Origin: Argyresthia goedartella
Taxonomy: Eukaryota > Arthropoda > Insecta > Lepidoptera > Argyresthiidae
Reading direction: 5' to 3'
Assembly (NCBI GenBank): GCA_949825045.1
Contig: OX463829.1
Span: 24,584,715-24,648,714 of the forward strand
DNA length: 64,000 nucleotides
Every line of letters begins with the position of its first letter. Within the stretch, counting starts at the first letter, position 1. This document shows positions 41,601 through 51,834 of this stretch, piece after piece. The notes beneath the pieces were generated by a model, which saw only the letters and a list, made by a program, of their open reading frames with translations, was not told where the DNA came from and ran no database searches. The translations under genes were made by a program, and so were the position numbers.

Positions 41601-44600
41601 CTTCAACTGCTAGCGACTTCTCTTTCGAAACAGATGTGTTGATTATGAAGCAGCTAATAAAAGATTTACCAAGTCAGACTATTTCCAAACCAGACTGGTC
41701 ATACCTGGAGCACATCCAATTGGCCGATCCAGAATTTAATAAAAGTCGCCCTGTGGACATTTTGCTAGGTGCCGACGTTTATTCAAATATATTAATGAGT
41801 GGGATATGCCATGTTAACCCATCTTTACCGACCGCTCAACAAACTCGGCTCGGGTGGATTTTGAGTGGCAATGCAAAAACATATCAGTGCAATGTAGTAC
41901 TCAATGATATCGACAGTATTCGGAAATTTTGGGAGATAGAAGAAATATACGAGGAGTCAAATTTATCTTCTGAAGATCAGCAGTGCATTGAGTATTATCA
42001 GCAATCAACATCAAGACGGGATGACGGTCACTACGAAGTGAGGTTGCCGTTAAAATCAGACTATCAAGAAAAATCGGACCAGTCAAAATCAAAAGCGATC
42101 GCACAATATTACAAGTTAGAGCAGAAACTTTCAAGACAGCCGAGTATTGCGCAAAATTATAAATTATTCATTGACGAGTATGCATCGCTTGGTCATATGA
42201 AACCCGCTGACACAGTACCTACCAGCAAAAACGGTGGCTTACTAAAATGTTATTTACCTCACCATTGCGTCACACGCGAAGACTCTACGACTACCAAGTT
42301 ACGCGTGGTTTTCAACGCATCAGACAAAACTTCATCAGGGGAGAGTTTGAATGACGTAATGTATAGGGGCCCTAGTTTGCAACAGGATTTACAGAGCCTC
42401 ATCATCAAGTGGAGGCAACATAAGTACGTATTTACGGCCGACATAGAGAAAATGTTTAGGCAGATATGGGTTCATCCTGAAGATCAAAGGTTGCAGATGA
42501 TCATATGGAGAGACAATCAGTACGAGAGTCTGCGAGAGTATCAGTTAGCCACGGTGATCTACGGCACAAAAGCCGCCCCATTCCTCGCCATGATGACGCT
42601 AAAACCGTTAGCTCAGGATGAACGAAAGAATTATCAAAGCAGTCCAGCACCGAGTGTCTTAGAACAATCATTCTACATGGATGACTTGATCCATGGTACA
42701 CACTCTATAGAAACAGCTAAGCAGTTACAAGCAGATATGATTAACCTATTAAAATCAGGAGGTTTTAATCTAAGGAAGTGGAAATCAAATGCACCGGAGT
42801 TGCTAGAAAGTGTAGAAACAGATCAGAAGCAGCCAGAAAGTTTTGACTTCAAGCAAGCGGAGTCAACCAAAGCCTTAGGCCTCGGGTGGAATCCACAAAA
42901 TGATGTATTTACGTTTCATTCAGGAATACTATCATCATCGTCAAGACCAACCAAGCGGTCTCTTTTATCAGACATTTCGAAGCTTTTTGATCCCCTAGGG
43001 TGGATCGCCCCAGTCACTACCAAGCTGAAAATACTGTTTCAAGATGTATGAAAAGCAAACGTACAATGGGACGAGTCCGTACCGCAAAATATCTGCGACG
43101 AATGGATCAAAATTAGAAATGAAATACAGTTAATTCAGCAATGTGAAGTCCCAAGGTGGCTGCAGACACATGAGAGAGATCAAGTGGAACTCCATGGGTA
43201 CTGTGACGCTAGTACTAAGGCGTACGCTGCCGTCGTCTAGTGCAAATTATACAAGAAAAATGGGACGAAAGTCAGTTTAGTAGCAGCCAAGACAAAGGTC
43301 GTTCCACTTAACAAGAACACCTCATTACCGCGACTAGAACTTTGTGGAACATTTTTATTGTCAAAATTAATGATAAAAATCAAGGCATGCTTAAGCAACC
43401 ATGTCATAACAGTCTATGGTTGGACCGATTCGATGGCGGTACTTGGTTGGCTGAATGGTGAAGCAGATAAATGGAAGCCGTTTGTTGCCAATCGCGTCAA
43501 AGAAGTTACGAATGCCATGCCAGCAAGCTGTTGGAGATACGTCAAGTCAAAGGAAAATCCAGCAGATTGCGCCAGCCGAGGCCTCACTGCTTCACAGCTA
43601 AAGAAACACTCGTTGTGGTGGCAAGGTCCGGCTTGGCTACCTACTTACAGTTCAGAAAACGATATCAAACAGAAATACACAACCAATGAAGAGTCCAAGC
43701 AAATTAAGCAAGCAACTGTAACGCAAATATCAAGTGATTGCGATACGATAAAGCAGTTATTGGAAAAGCAGTCTTCATTAAATAAAGCAGTAAGGATATT
43801 AGCATGGGCCCTAAGATTTACAAGCAAGAAAGAAGAACAAGATTATTTGACAGTACAAGAGTTGAGAAGAGCAAACTTGTTAATAATTCAAGGCATCCAA
43901 CGGGAAATATTTCTTGATGAAATAAGCAACTTATCAGAAAACAAAGCAGTCAGTTTAAGTCCTATATTAGATGAAAAGGGCATTCTGCAAGTCGGGGGTA
44001 GGTTGAGACACGCGAACCTTAACCCTGAGATGAAACATCCAGCCATCATCCCAAGCAACACAAGACTAGCAGATCTGATCATCGACCAGGCCCACAAAAT
44101 CACATATCATGGTGGGGCACGTATTACAACAGCTTTCATCAGACAGAAATATTGGCTTTTGGGTGGCAACAATGCCACTAAAAAACGACTACGCTTATGC
44201 GTGAAATGCAGAAAGCACAGCCCCATTCTTCACCCTCAGTTAATGGGAGACTTACCATCAGCACGTATCAGCCCATCGCGCCCATTCTATCACTGCGGCG
44301 TAGATTACACTGGCCACGTCAACGTCAAAGCTAACAAGGGCCGTGGTATCAAGACCACGAAGGGGTACGTGGCAGTGTTTGTATGTATGGCTACGAAAGC
44401 TGTACATCTAGAGCTGGTCTCCGATTTAACAACGTCGGCCTTTCTGGCTGCATTAAAAAGACTATCTGCCCGGAGGGGCCAGCCCGGACATCTATACAGT
44501 GACCAGCGTACTAACATTATAGGGGCCAATAAAGTACTAAAACAAGAATTAGCAGCATTGCAAGAAACATTTGATCAAGAATTTCGAGCAGAGATAGCAA

Positions 44601-44820
44601 GCATGGGCATCGAATGGCACTTCAACGCACCCTCTTGGCCCTCAGCAGGGGGGCTCTGGGAGGCTGCAGTCAAAAGCCTAAAACACCACCTGAAAATAGT
44701 ATTAGGCGATCAGAACCTAACTTTCGAAGAGTTTTCCACACTTCTAAGTCAACTAGAAGGATGCCTGAATTCACGCCTACTCTGCACAATAACAGAAGAC
44801 CCCGACGACCTAAATTATTG
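41600..44820 (+). pseudogene. pol: Pol of the BEL/Pao element (RT, RNase H, integrase)
   Basis: After the shift: FETDVLIMKQLIKDLPS, PVDILLGADVYSNILMSG, TRLGWILSGN. RT has TTKLRVVFNASDKTSSGESL, FTADIEKMFRQIWVHPED and the catalytic SFYMDDLIHG near 42675. A TGA at 43049-43051 (after KILFQDV) and a TAG at 43238-43240 (after YAAVV) break the RNase H entry; the same frame then continues (VYGWTDSMAVLGWL). Integrase zinc part: HKITYHGGARI, LCVKCRKH. Catalytic residues: HCGVDYTG (D), LYSDQRTNI (D) and SAGGLWEAAVK (E). A shift near 44815 ends the frame at 44821; the downstream piece is listed separately. The stops are substitutions, so sequencing indels cannot explain them. Confidence 0.88.
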
Positions 44821-45303
44821 ACACCGTCACACTTTTTGGCGAGCGGTACCATTTTGACCCTCTATGATACCGAGAAAGATCTAAGAACAAGATGGCATCT
44901 GACTCAGAAAATATTCAGTGATATCTGGATTCGTTGGCGTGACGAATATTTATCACAACTCTCATCACGTAGCAAGTGGCGTCATTCTCACCCCAATATC
45001 AAATTAAATGACGTAGTGATAATCAAGGACGAAAACCTTCCCCCCGGAAAATGGGCTTTGGGCCGTGTAGTACAACTGCATCCCGGCGGAGATGGTTTAG
45101 TGAGAGTTGTGACTTTAAAAACAAAGGGTGGCCTCATGAAAAGGCCAGTCATAAAACTTGCTATTCTGCCAGTCAGCCAGAATGCAGAGCAAGAACAAGG
45201 AAATAAATCAGAAGAAACAAAAGAGACAAAACCTAAATCAAGAATCAGAAAGACATCCTCAGTTATATCATCAGTACTCATGACTCAATTTTCATGTTTT
45301 TAG
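44821..45303 (+). pseudogene. pol: Pol C-terminal end of the BEL/Pao element
   Basis: In a different frame from the preceding pol: TPSHFLASGTIL, DIWIRWRDEYLSQL, VVIIKDENLPPGKWALGRVV and LMKRPVIKLAILPV. This is the standard end of BEL/Pao integrases, including the LPPGKWxLGR DNA-binding block. The lysine-rich tail ends at TAG 45301-45303, overlapping the start of the env frame (ATG 45294). Confidence 0.82.
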
Positions 45304-45836
45304 CAGTACCATCTATAAACTGCGCCTACAATATATCTCCGCTACAGAACAACAACACCCTGTATTTTGATCGGATTAATAACATGAATTTAATTCGGGA
45401 CGACTGGCGCCTTGTTGTCTATTATGATACTCAACCTTATCAAGAAGGAAATATGGCACTGGCAAAGTACATAACATACCTGAGTAACATATGTACAAAA
45501 ATACAGTTGCAGTCCCATTGCGAAGGCATCATGTTGCAGCTGCGTCATGAGGCCACTGAACTTCAATATTATCATGATATTATTATGAATCATAACACCA
45601 AAACATCGCTTCGTCGTCGGCGCCGCGGCCTTATCAATGGAATAGGATACATTGCTAACAGCCTATTCGGCGTTTTGGATGAGCATTTTGCTGAAAAATA
45701 TGAGCGTGATATAAACCTTATCAAGACGAATCAGAACCACCTGGCTTCACTGTGGAAAAATCAAACGTCCGTAGTAGAAGCGGAGTTTAATATGCTTAAA
45801 CGAACAGAAGTTATGATGGACAAGCATCATAAATAA
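45294..45836 (+). pseudogene. env: Env-like protein, N-terminal part with furin-type site
   Basis: 180 codons. A five-arginine run at residues 107-111 (45612-45626) is followed by a glycine-rich hydrophobic segment. That is the layout of a furin cleavage site and fusion peptide in baculovirus F-like / insect errantivirus envelope proteins. Such proteins mediate membrane fusion in viruses; here the gene is an endogenous, broken copy. The frame overlaps the end of pol by a few bases, as is usual. No clear signal peptide is seen at this ATG; a spliced or upstream leader would be needed. It ends at TAA 45834-45836, and the next env sequence is in another frame. Confidence 0.78.
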
Positions 45837-46555
45837 GATAATAAACAAGAAACTTAACGACATCGAAAATGCAGTTTATCAAGTAAATTTAGCCGTTCAG
45901 AATGAATCGCTTATCAGCGGATTTTTATCAACCGCAATGATTGCAAACAATATTTTATTCAATCTAAAAAATATTCATCAGATGCTGCTGGAATCAGTGA
46001 CCAATATTTATAACGGCAAATTCAATTTCCATTTACTTACCCCGGATCAGTTACGACATGAACTTGGTGTGATTTCTGAGCAGCTCCCAAAGGACTTGTC
46101 GCTACCAATCAAGAAAACAGACAGTTTATCACAGATATATAACTTGCTACAAGTGCGTGCAAGAGTTACAGCCAACTTTATAATATTTGAAATCAAGATA
46201 CCCCTCATTGGAGAAGACACGTACGAAGTTTTAAAGGTGATCCCGATTCCCCGACAGATTGAAAATAAAGAGATAACAGTAGTCCCAGTGTCAAATTACA
46301 TCGTAGTCGATCTGCGGCGAGATGCGTTCATTGAGATATATATTCAGGAAATACGGTTTTGTTTACATAAAGATCCGGAACATATTCTATGCCATATCAA
46401 GAGGCCGATTCGTATGATCAAGGACGATAAAAGTTTATGCGAAGTATTACCAAACACAAGAAGATGTAATACGATAACAAGACCATGTAGCAATAAATGG
46501 ATTGAGCTAAACAAAATAAATTCTTATACCTATCTATTTTTGTTGCGAGCCGTGT
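45837..46555 (+). pseudogene. env: Env-like protein, middle part
   Basis: Open in the next frame to about 46555 (nominal stop at 46653): helical-looking QNESLISGFLSTAM, the central ectodomain with VRARVTANFIIFEIKIPL and KVIPIPRQ, and several cysteines (FCLHKDPEHILCHI, RCNTITRPCSN). The segment after fusion peptide and heptad-like region in F-like envelopes has this character. A frameshift near 46550 ends it. Joined forms are deliberately not given. Confidence 0.75.
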
Positions 46556-47239
46556 CAATTGAAACTTGTATGTGGCGATCAGATTACCCCACTAACAATG
46601 ACTCACGTTGGATTCTTCAAGATAGATCAAGAATGCGTTATCAAAACAGCTGACTTCTTCATATACTCACACAGACATGAATTTACACAGATTAATGTGA
46701 GCGCCAAAATAGAGGCACCAGAAATTTCCCAAATAAATCATATTACCAATATATCATTACCAAATGTATCGACATCCAAAATGGACAGAGTCGATTCAAA
46801 ATTTAATCAGATACAGCTTCAAAAAATCGAAAAGAATATTGAGATAATGAAAAACAACGAGCCTCTAGCAGTCGGAGTATCATACAATGATATACATCAT
46901 TATGCAGCGATATACATATTGTTCGCTCTGGTAGCAGTCATCGTCGTGGTGTGGGCGTGGCGGCGCTTCAGTTGTCGACTCACGCCTGCTTGCGCCGCGG
47001 CCGCAGCGGAGCCACCGGCGGCTTCGCCCGCAGCGGCAGCATCCACCAGTGTACAGTGTACTGAACATTACAGTGAATTGAGTGAATTTACCAAAATAAG
47101 TGCGCGTGCGCCGGGACCAGCAAAGCGTACCCTTTTTAGTAACGATCAAAGTGCGCGAGTGTTAATGAAAGGCACTAGTTCTTCGCCTATAGTGAATCGA
47201 CCAGTTTTTAAAATATCGGACGGACATTTAGATTCTTAG
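46556..47239 (+). pseudogene. env: Env-like protein, C-terminal part with membrane anchor
   Basis: Third frame: short ectodomain end, then a 19-20 residue hydrophobic anchor (AAIYILFALVAVIVVVWAW, about 46907-46963). A basic start and an Ala/Pro-rich cytoplasmic tail follow, with the stop at 47237-47239. The single anchor near the C-terminus fits a type I envelope protein. The GC-rich tail (46975-47050) is compositionally unlike the rest. Confidence 0.78.
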
Positions 47240-47416
47240 TTTTATAAACATATGGTTTCGATAACATTATATGTAGAAAAGTGCAGTATCAGTGAGAATA
47301 TTTTAATCTTAAGCTACTAACAAAATGAAATATTTTAGTTATTTAAGCTTAAATCATCATGTATCATATCAGCATCTTATCATCTATACTAAACCCATTT
47401 CTCTCGCCCGGGAATA
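47240..47416 (+). other. Spacer between env and 3' LTR
   Basis: AT-rich; the polypurine tract is not clear (ctcgcccgggaata precedes the LTR). Confidence 0.5.
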
Positions 47417-47657
47417 TGTACGAGCTAACACGTACAATAGTAAAATCAGCATTGTATTATCGTTCAATATTGCACTTTTGGCAATTACCTACTTTTGGGT
47501 CAGTTCGTGTACAGCCATCAAGCGAGCGTCGCGTTCTCATTATAATTTGCTCAGTACTTCATCCATAGAGTTTTACCAGTATTTCAATACAGTTTTATTA
47601 TCAGTTTAATCAGTCTTTCAGTCAAATCAGTCTCATAGCTCCGGACACCCCGGAACA
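47417..47657 (+). repeat. 3' LTR of the BEL/Pao element
   Basis: 241 bp, one base shorter than the 5' LTR; otherwise no difference seen. Confidence 0.92.
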
Positions 47658-48030
47658 GCACGAGTGCCGCGGGATACTCACGCCAGACCGCACTTCAAAG
47701 CGCTCGGTATCATGACGCTACCATCCATACTGATCTTCCAGATCGCGGTGTACGTGAGGGAAAACCTCAACTCGTTCCGAACGCACGCGGACGTCCACAG
47801 ATACAGCACATGCAACGCGGCCGCCAACAAACTCGTCCAAGTAGCCCACTCATTAATGAAGGCCGCAAAACAAACTCAGGTCGCAGGACCAACTGTGTAC
47901 AATTAACTGCCGGAGAACATCACCTCCGCCCCAAATATCAATATTTTTAAATATAGACTAAAACGCTGGCTTGTCGCGCAAACGTTCTACAGCTATAATG
48001 ACTTCATTACGCCGCAAAGCGTATAACTTG
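47658..48030 (+). pseudogene. LINE RT C-terminus resuming after the BEL/Pao insertion
   Basis: Continues the RT of 37850-38893: PRDTHARPHFKALGIMTLPS, ILIFQIAVYVRENLNSF, then VHRYSTCNAAANKLVQV. A TAA at 47904-47906 interrupts, and the frame continues with LPENITSAPNINIFKYRLKR and FYSYNDFI to the end near 48025. This matches the usual C-terminus (YN.LP....N...FK..L). 3' UTR follows to about 48285. Confidence 0.78.
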
Positions 48031-48286
48031 CTAGATACCTATAGGTACCTGTTTTGACATAGAGATTAAATAAAATCTATGATTTTGATATTATAATTTG
48101 ACATTTGACCTTCATTAATTGACATCATTATTTTATTTTTTCTTTTGACATTTGTGTAGTTTTATTAATGTGACATTTCACTGTGTTGTTGCTATTTTAT
48201 AATTAATACAATTGTATTGTACTTGTTATTGACATGTAATGAAATTTATGAATAAACATCTTATATCTTATCTTATATCAAGAAAA

Positions 48287-48482
48287 GTTAAGTGTTTCAC
48301 TCGGGAGCAAAATTATTTTTTCCTCGGGCGAAGTACTTTGAATTCTTCGCTTACTCACGATTCTATTAAAGAACTCCTTGCTGATCGCTCGGGGTTCTTC
48401 TATAGAATCGCTCGTTTCGCTCTGAATTGAAAATAGCGCCCTCGCCGTAAAAATATTATTTTGCTCCCATCTACTATTAAAC
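48287..48482 (+). repeat. Short dispersed repeat related to 15590-15790
   Basis: Starts ttaagtgtttcactcgggagcaaaatta and closes with gccctcgccgtaaaaatattattttgctccc, its approximate complement. Centre of gattcta / agaatcgctcg words. It directly abuts the LINE tail. Confidence 0.55.
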
Positions 48483-49320
48483 CTCTCAAAAACCGAGGGT
48501 AGTTGGGACGGGTCGTGATTTTGAACCTTATCCCATGGTAATAAAATTTAAAACCCATAATGGAACAGTGGCGTTATCTAACGCCGGTGGTATTCAAGAG
48601 GTTAATATCCGGTTTAGGCGAATGGAACTTTGCATAGAGAATGAAGGAGAGTATGTATTTTTTCTTGTCTCAAAACTTATCGAGTTACCTACATGGCTTA
48701 AAACTTTGATAAGTCGTAAAATTTTACAAGGGGAAAGCCATCGACACGATAGTAGCAAAGGCTCATCTTCTGTCAGGCGATGAGCGAGCATCTTATATTG
48801 CTCTTATTTTCCTGCTGGATCCTCATATTGGTGAACGTGGAAATTATTATTGTTTCTGCAACTCTTTATTAGTCTTTTCGGGTGAGAATGGCGATAGCGG
48901 GCATTGACTCCTGCCAACCACTGTATGCTCGTGATTGGGTAAGCGATACTTACATAGTACGTGCAACGTACGAATTTACCGTTGCCATGGTAACCGACCG
49001 TATTATTCGGTTCGCAGTAGCAGGCGGGTCAATGACCTCTACAGTACACTATAGGTACCCTTATTTGGATTCCATCTGGGAAGACGTGAGGTACAGGTCA
49101 GAGCCCAAAGAGATCCAATTTACAGCACAAACCCTTTTTTTTCTCCTTCCTTCCGAACCGGACAGACGCGCAGTGGCGAGCTCCGCACATTTTAAATCTA
49201 TTTTCATTGTTATTTCGAGAAAAACGAGTATAACACTATTACAAACTATAATTTGGAAGCCAGGGCAGGTGTGGTGTACAAAATTCAGCGAAATCGTGGT
49301 GTTTTTTTTGACCTAAAACA
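48483..49320 (+). other. Probable 5' flank and leader of the CR1-like LINE
   Basis: No strong coding signal; frames at 48535-48783 and 48882-49316 have no recognisable domain. The LINE 5' end cannot be fixed because only one copy is in view. Confidence 0.35.
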
Positions 49321-49386
49321 TAGACGATAAGTGCGCGTCACTCAATTTGACAGTTAACATAGAACCCGCCAACGGCTGTCGGAAAG

Positions 49387-49686
49387 ATGCCGGGATTGTG
49401 CAGTGTTTGTGATAAAAACGTGACCAACAGAGGCGGCGCAAACTGCAACGGTGATTGTGGTGCTTGGTACCACTTCAAATGTATCAACCTGAGTACCGAG
49501 GAAGTCAACGCTGCCAAAGCGCAACCCCAATCTTGGCACTGCTCTGACTACGAGATGAACAGCATCATCGTGGAGCTAGATAAGGCAGACAGCGACGGTC
49601 ACGACGACGATGCGGGGAGTGAGGACAAGACTTCCCGTGCCATCCAGCTGCTGCAGAAGAGCGTCAAATCCTTATTTCAGGATTAA
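49387..49686 (+). pseudogene. LINE ORF1, PHD-finger part
   Basis: MPGLCSVCDKNVTNRGGANC and onward shows C-x2-C, C-x3-C, then H-x2-C (WYHFKC) and W-x-C (SWHCSD). This is the C4HC3 spacing of a PHD zinc finger, which CR1-type ORF1 proteins often carry. The frame ends at TAA 49684-49686; the coiled-coil part continues in another frame, so a shift of one base lies near 49680. PHD fingers in host proteins bind histone tails; in LINE ORF1 the role is not settled. Confidence 0.75.
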
Positions 49687-50335
49687 AATGGCCATGAAAC
49701 TGGACTGTTTCGAGAAGGCCTTTCCCAAAGAGGCCAAGAAGCTACAGATGTTGGACGAAGTCATCAAGGAAAGAGACGAGATGAAGACAGAAATAGTGGC
49801 TCTAACAAACAAAGTCGACCAGGTCGAGCAGGATCATCGGGACTGCAACGTCGAGATCAAGGGTATACCGGTGACCCCAGACGAGGACGTCATGACGTAT
49901 GTAAAAACTATATCTAACGTGGGAGGGTGCAACATTAGTCCTAGTGACATCTCATACGTCCGCCGATTACAGGGCCCGCGCCCGTCATCTGCTTCACCTC
50001 CTTCATCGGCACCGAGACCAGACGCCGCTGCAGCTGCGGCTGACGGCGCCAAGCCGGCGCCAGCATCCCAGCCGCCCTTCATCGTGGTGCGGTTCAACAA
50101 TCTGGCAAAGCGCGAGGAGTTCCTTTGGAAAGCGCGTCAAGTAGGGCCGCTCAACACAGCTCGCCTAGGTATCAGACAAGAAGGTGAGCTGATCCAATTT
50201 ACATCAACGAACATCTTACGAAGCAGCGCAAAATTCTGCTATCCAAAGTAGGACAGTTTGCCAAAGATAACGGCTATAAATATGTCTGGCTGCAGAATGG
50301 TACAATTCGTTTGCGCAAAATGGATAATCGCGGGT
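49680..50335 (+). pseudogene. LINE ORF1, coiled-coil and FP-like C-terminal part
   Basis: MAMKLDCFEKAFPKEAKKLQ leads into a heptad-like helix (VIKERDEMKTEIVALTNKVDQ). Then come CNVEIKGIPV, ISYVRRLQGP and FIVVRFNNLAKREEFLWKAR, an RRM-like fold pattern common to LINE ORF1 proteins. An Ala/Pro/Ser-rich insert lies at about 49980-50065. A frameshift near 50195 moves the end (YINEHLTKQRKILLSK, then YVWLQNGTIRLRK) to another frame. That end resembles the C-terminal domain of baculovirus FP25K-like proteins, which is also known from insect LINE ORF1s. Confidence 0.7.
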
Positions 50336-51058
50336 GTATGTCATAAACAATACTCAAGATTTTTTAAAAATAACCCTCTAATATTGTTCACCTACATATG
50401 TTTTTTATTATTATTAAGTTCGAATACTGCATGGAACATAATGTCAAAAGAAGAAAGGCGTGTTAACTATATAAAATCTAGCCATATATACTCATCACCA
50501 GTTTTCTTAATAGCAAAAGGACTATACAAAACAATTATACAAAATATCTACCTATATACAACAATATGTCATGTTGAAGCTTATGGTGTGTACTTACGTA
50601 TGTTTTTCGCAAAAACGTGCGCGATGCTCCACGCTCGCGCTCTGAATTTATTATTGTTTTCACTCAAGTCTGTGCAAACTACTTATTTATTCTATGACTG
50701 CCAGTTAAATGTACCTATACTCAATCGTATAATCCCGTACGACTGGGGATGGATGGCTGTACCGGGCATAAAGGATGTACCTACAGATTCAGAGACTTGG
50801 TTACCTCAGCAGTTTTGCCTATTCGCGGCGCTTAGATGGAGACATACCTACATTGTTCACAAACTATACACATACATTTACCGATCCCGCTTGTTTTGCT
50901 CGCCGCGGTCACCACCACCACTGCCGCCGCCGCCGACCGATACATACGTACCTACTTACTCATTTTGCGTCGAACAGCTGTTCTCGTCAGCGCACTTCAA
51001 TGATAATTATTTCTTTTACTACTTGATTTTTTATAACTCAGCGCAGAGAACAGATTAA
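50258..51058 (+). other. 266-codon open frame of unknown meaning in the ORF1-ORF2 gap
   Basis: An uninterrupted frame from MPKITAINMS with one strong hydrophobic stretch (NPLILFTYICFLLLLSS) and a Pro-rich part (PPPLPPPPTD). Its first 75 bases overlap the FP-like domain in a shifted frame. I recognise no family. It is long for chance in AT-rich DNA but has poor codon-like character, with many Tyr/Leu/Ile. No evidence of expression. Confidence 0.25.
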
Positions 51059-51081
51059 TTAGTCAAACTAACCGTCACTGG

Positions 51082-51775
51082 TTGACGGTTGGAGCATTAA
51101 ATGCGCAATCATTAAATACAGGGTTTGACGAACTATGCATAACGATAAGGAATTATAATATAGATATACTGGGAGTTGGGGAAACATGGATTAAACCTGA
51201 TGACGCAGTTGCGGTTCGAAATCTACAAATACCAGGATACACCCTCGTTCACATTCCAAGAAAAAGTAGAGGAGGTGTCGCTTTCTATATAAAGGAGTGC
51301 ATATAATTTAAACTGTTATCAGTGCCGGAGGGAGACCTGGAACAAATTTGGATAGAGGTACGTACAGGTAAATATAGAATTACATTGGGATCTGTATACA
51401 GACCACGTGAAGAGAAAATATCAGCCGCATTGGAACACCTCTGTGTGGTCCTGACCGAGGTATCAATTGCTACGGATTTTACGGTGATTTTAGGGGATTT
51501 AAATATAAACTGCCTAGCAGACTCCCCTGCGCTAAAAGGACTTCAATCATTTATGACTCAATTTGCCCTGAATCAACTAGTTACTGAACCCACTAGGATA
51601 ACCGAGAGCTGTGAAACACTTCTGGATCTAATCTGCTGCGACATACCTGAAGAACGATTGAATACATGTACAGTTGTGCACAGTGGTATCAGCGACCAAA
51701 GTGTCCCAATCGCTACATTTTGTTTTAAAAAGCCTATACTAAAGCCACGTACCATTACTCTCAGAAACTTAAAGA
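51082..51775 (+). pseudogene. LINE ORF2, APE-type endonuclease
   Basis: TVGALNAQSLNTGFDELCI, then IDILGVGETWIKPDDAV (catalytic Glu), GYTLVHIPRKSRGGVAFYI, RITLGSVYRPR, VILGDLNINCL (catalytic Asp/Asn) and SGISDQSVPIATF. The last block is normally SDH; here His is Gln, so the general base is lost. A TAA at 51304-51306 (after YIKECI) is an in-frame nonsense codon. Domain order and length are those of the CR1/jockey endonuclease. The frame is disrupted at 51765 by a palindromic insertion. Confidence 0.8.
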
Positions 51776-51834
51776 GCCTATGCTCTTTAAGTTTTTTCAT
51801 TCATCTGCGTCTATACGCAGATGAATGAAAAAAC
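51765..51834. repeat. Two back-to-back perfect hairpins (fold-back insertion)
   Basis: Hairpin 1: arms 51765-51777 and 51782-51794 (13 bp). Hairpin 2: arms 51791-51810 and 51815-51834 (20 bp). Both have the same 4-base loop, ctat. Removing the inner inverted part and one ctat leaves ORF2 sequence. Confidence 0.9.

Larger units (their letters stand above)
38894..47657 (+). mobile_element. BEL/Pao LTR element with env (endogenous retrovirus-like), defective
   Basis: 8764 bp with 242/241-bp LTRs that differ, by eye, only by one missing base. 5-bp duplication gcacg (38889-38893, 47658-47662). Gene order gag, protease, RT, RNase H, integrase, env. I count at least seven lesions: stops in gag and pol and frameshifts at the gag/pol, pol-end and env positions. 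It is an old-style endogenous copy, described only as found. Confidence 0.9.
36766..48285 (+). mobile_element. LINE (jockey/CR1 superfamily) split by a BEL/Pao element
   Basis: Endonuclease end and RT run from about 36766 to 38893; the RT C-terminus and 3' UTR resume at 47658 and end near 48285 in a tatcttatatc-type tail. The 5-bp duplication gcacg at the two junctions shows that the BEL/Pao element inserted into an already present LINE. 5'-truncated. Confidence 0.82.

Noticed and set aside
47240..47416. Polypurine tract for the BEL/Pao element
   Set aside because: The sequence before the 3' LTR is not purine-rich enough to call.
48535..49316. Two plus-strand frames upstream of the LINE ORF1
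   Set aside because: No domain or family resemblance; likely LINE leader or flank.
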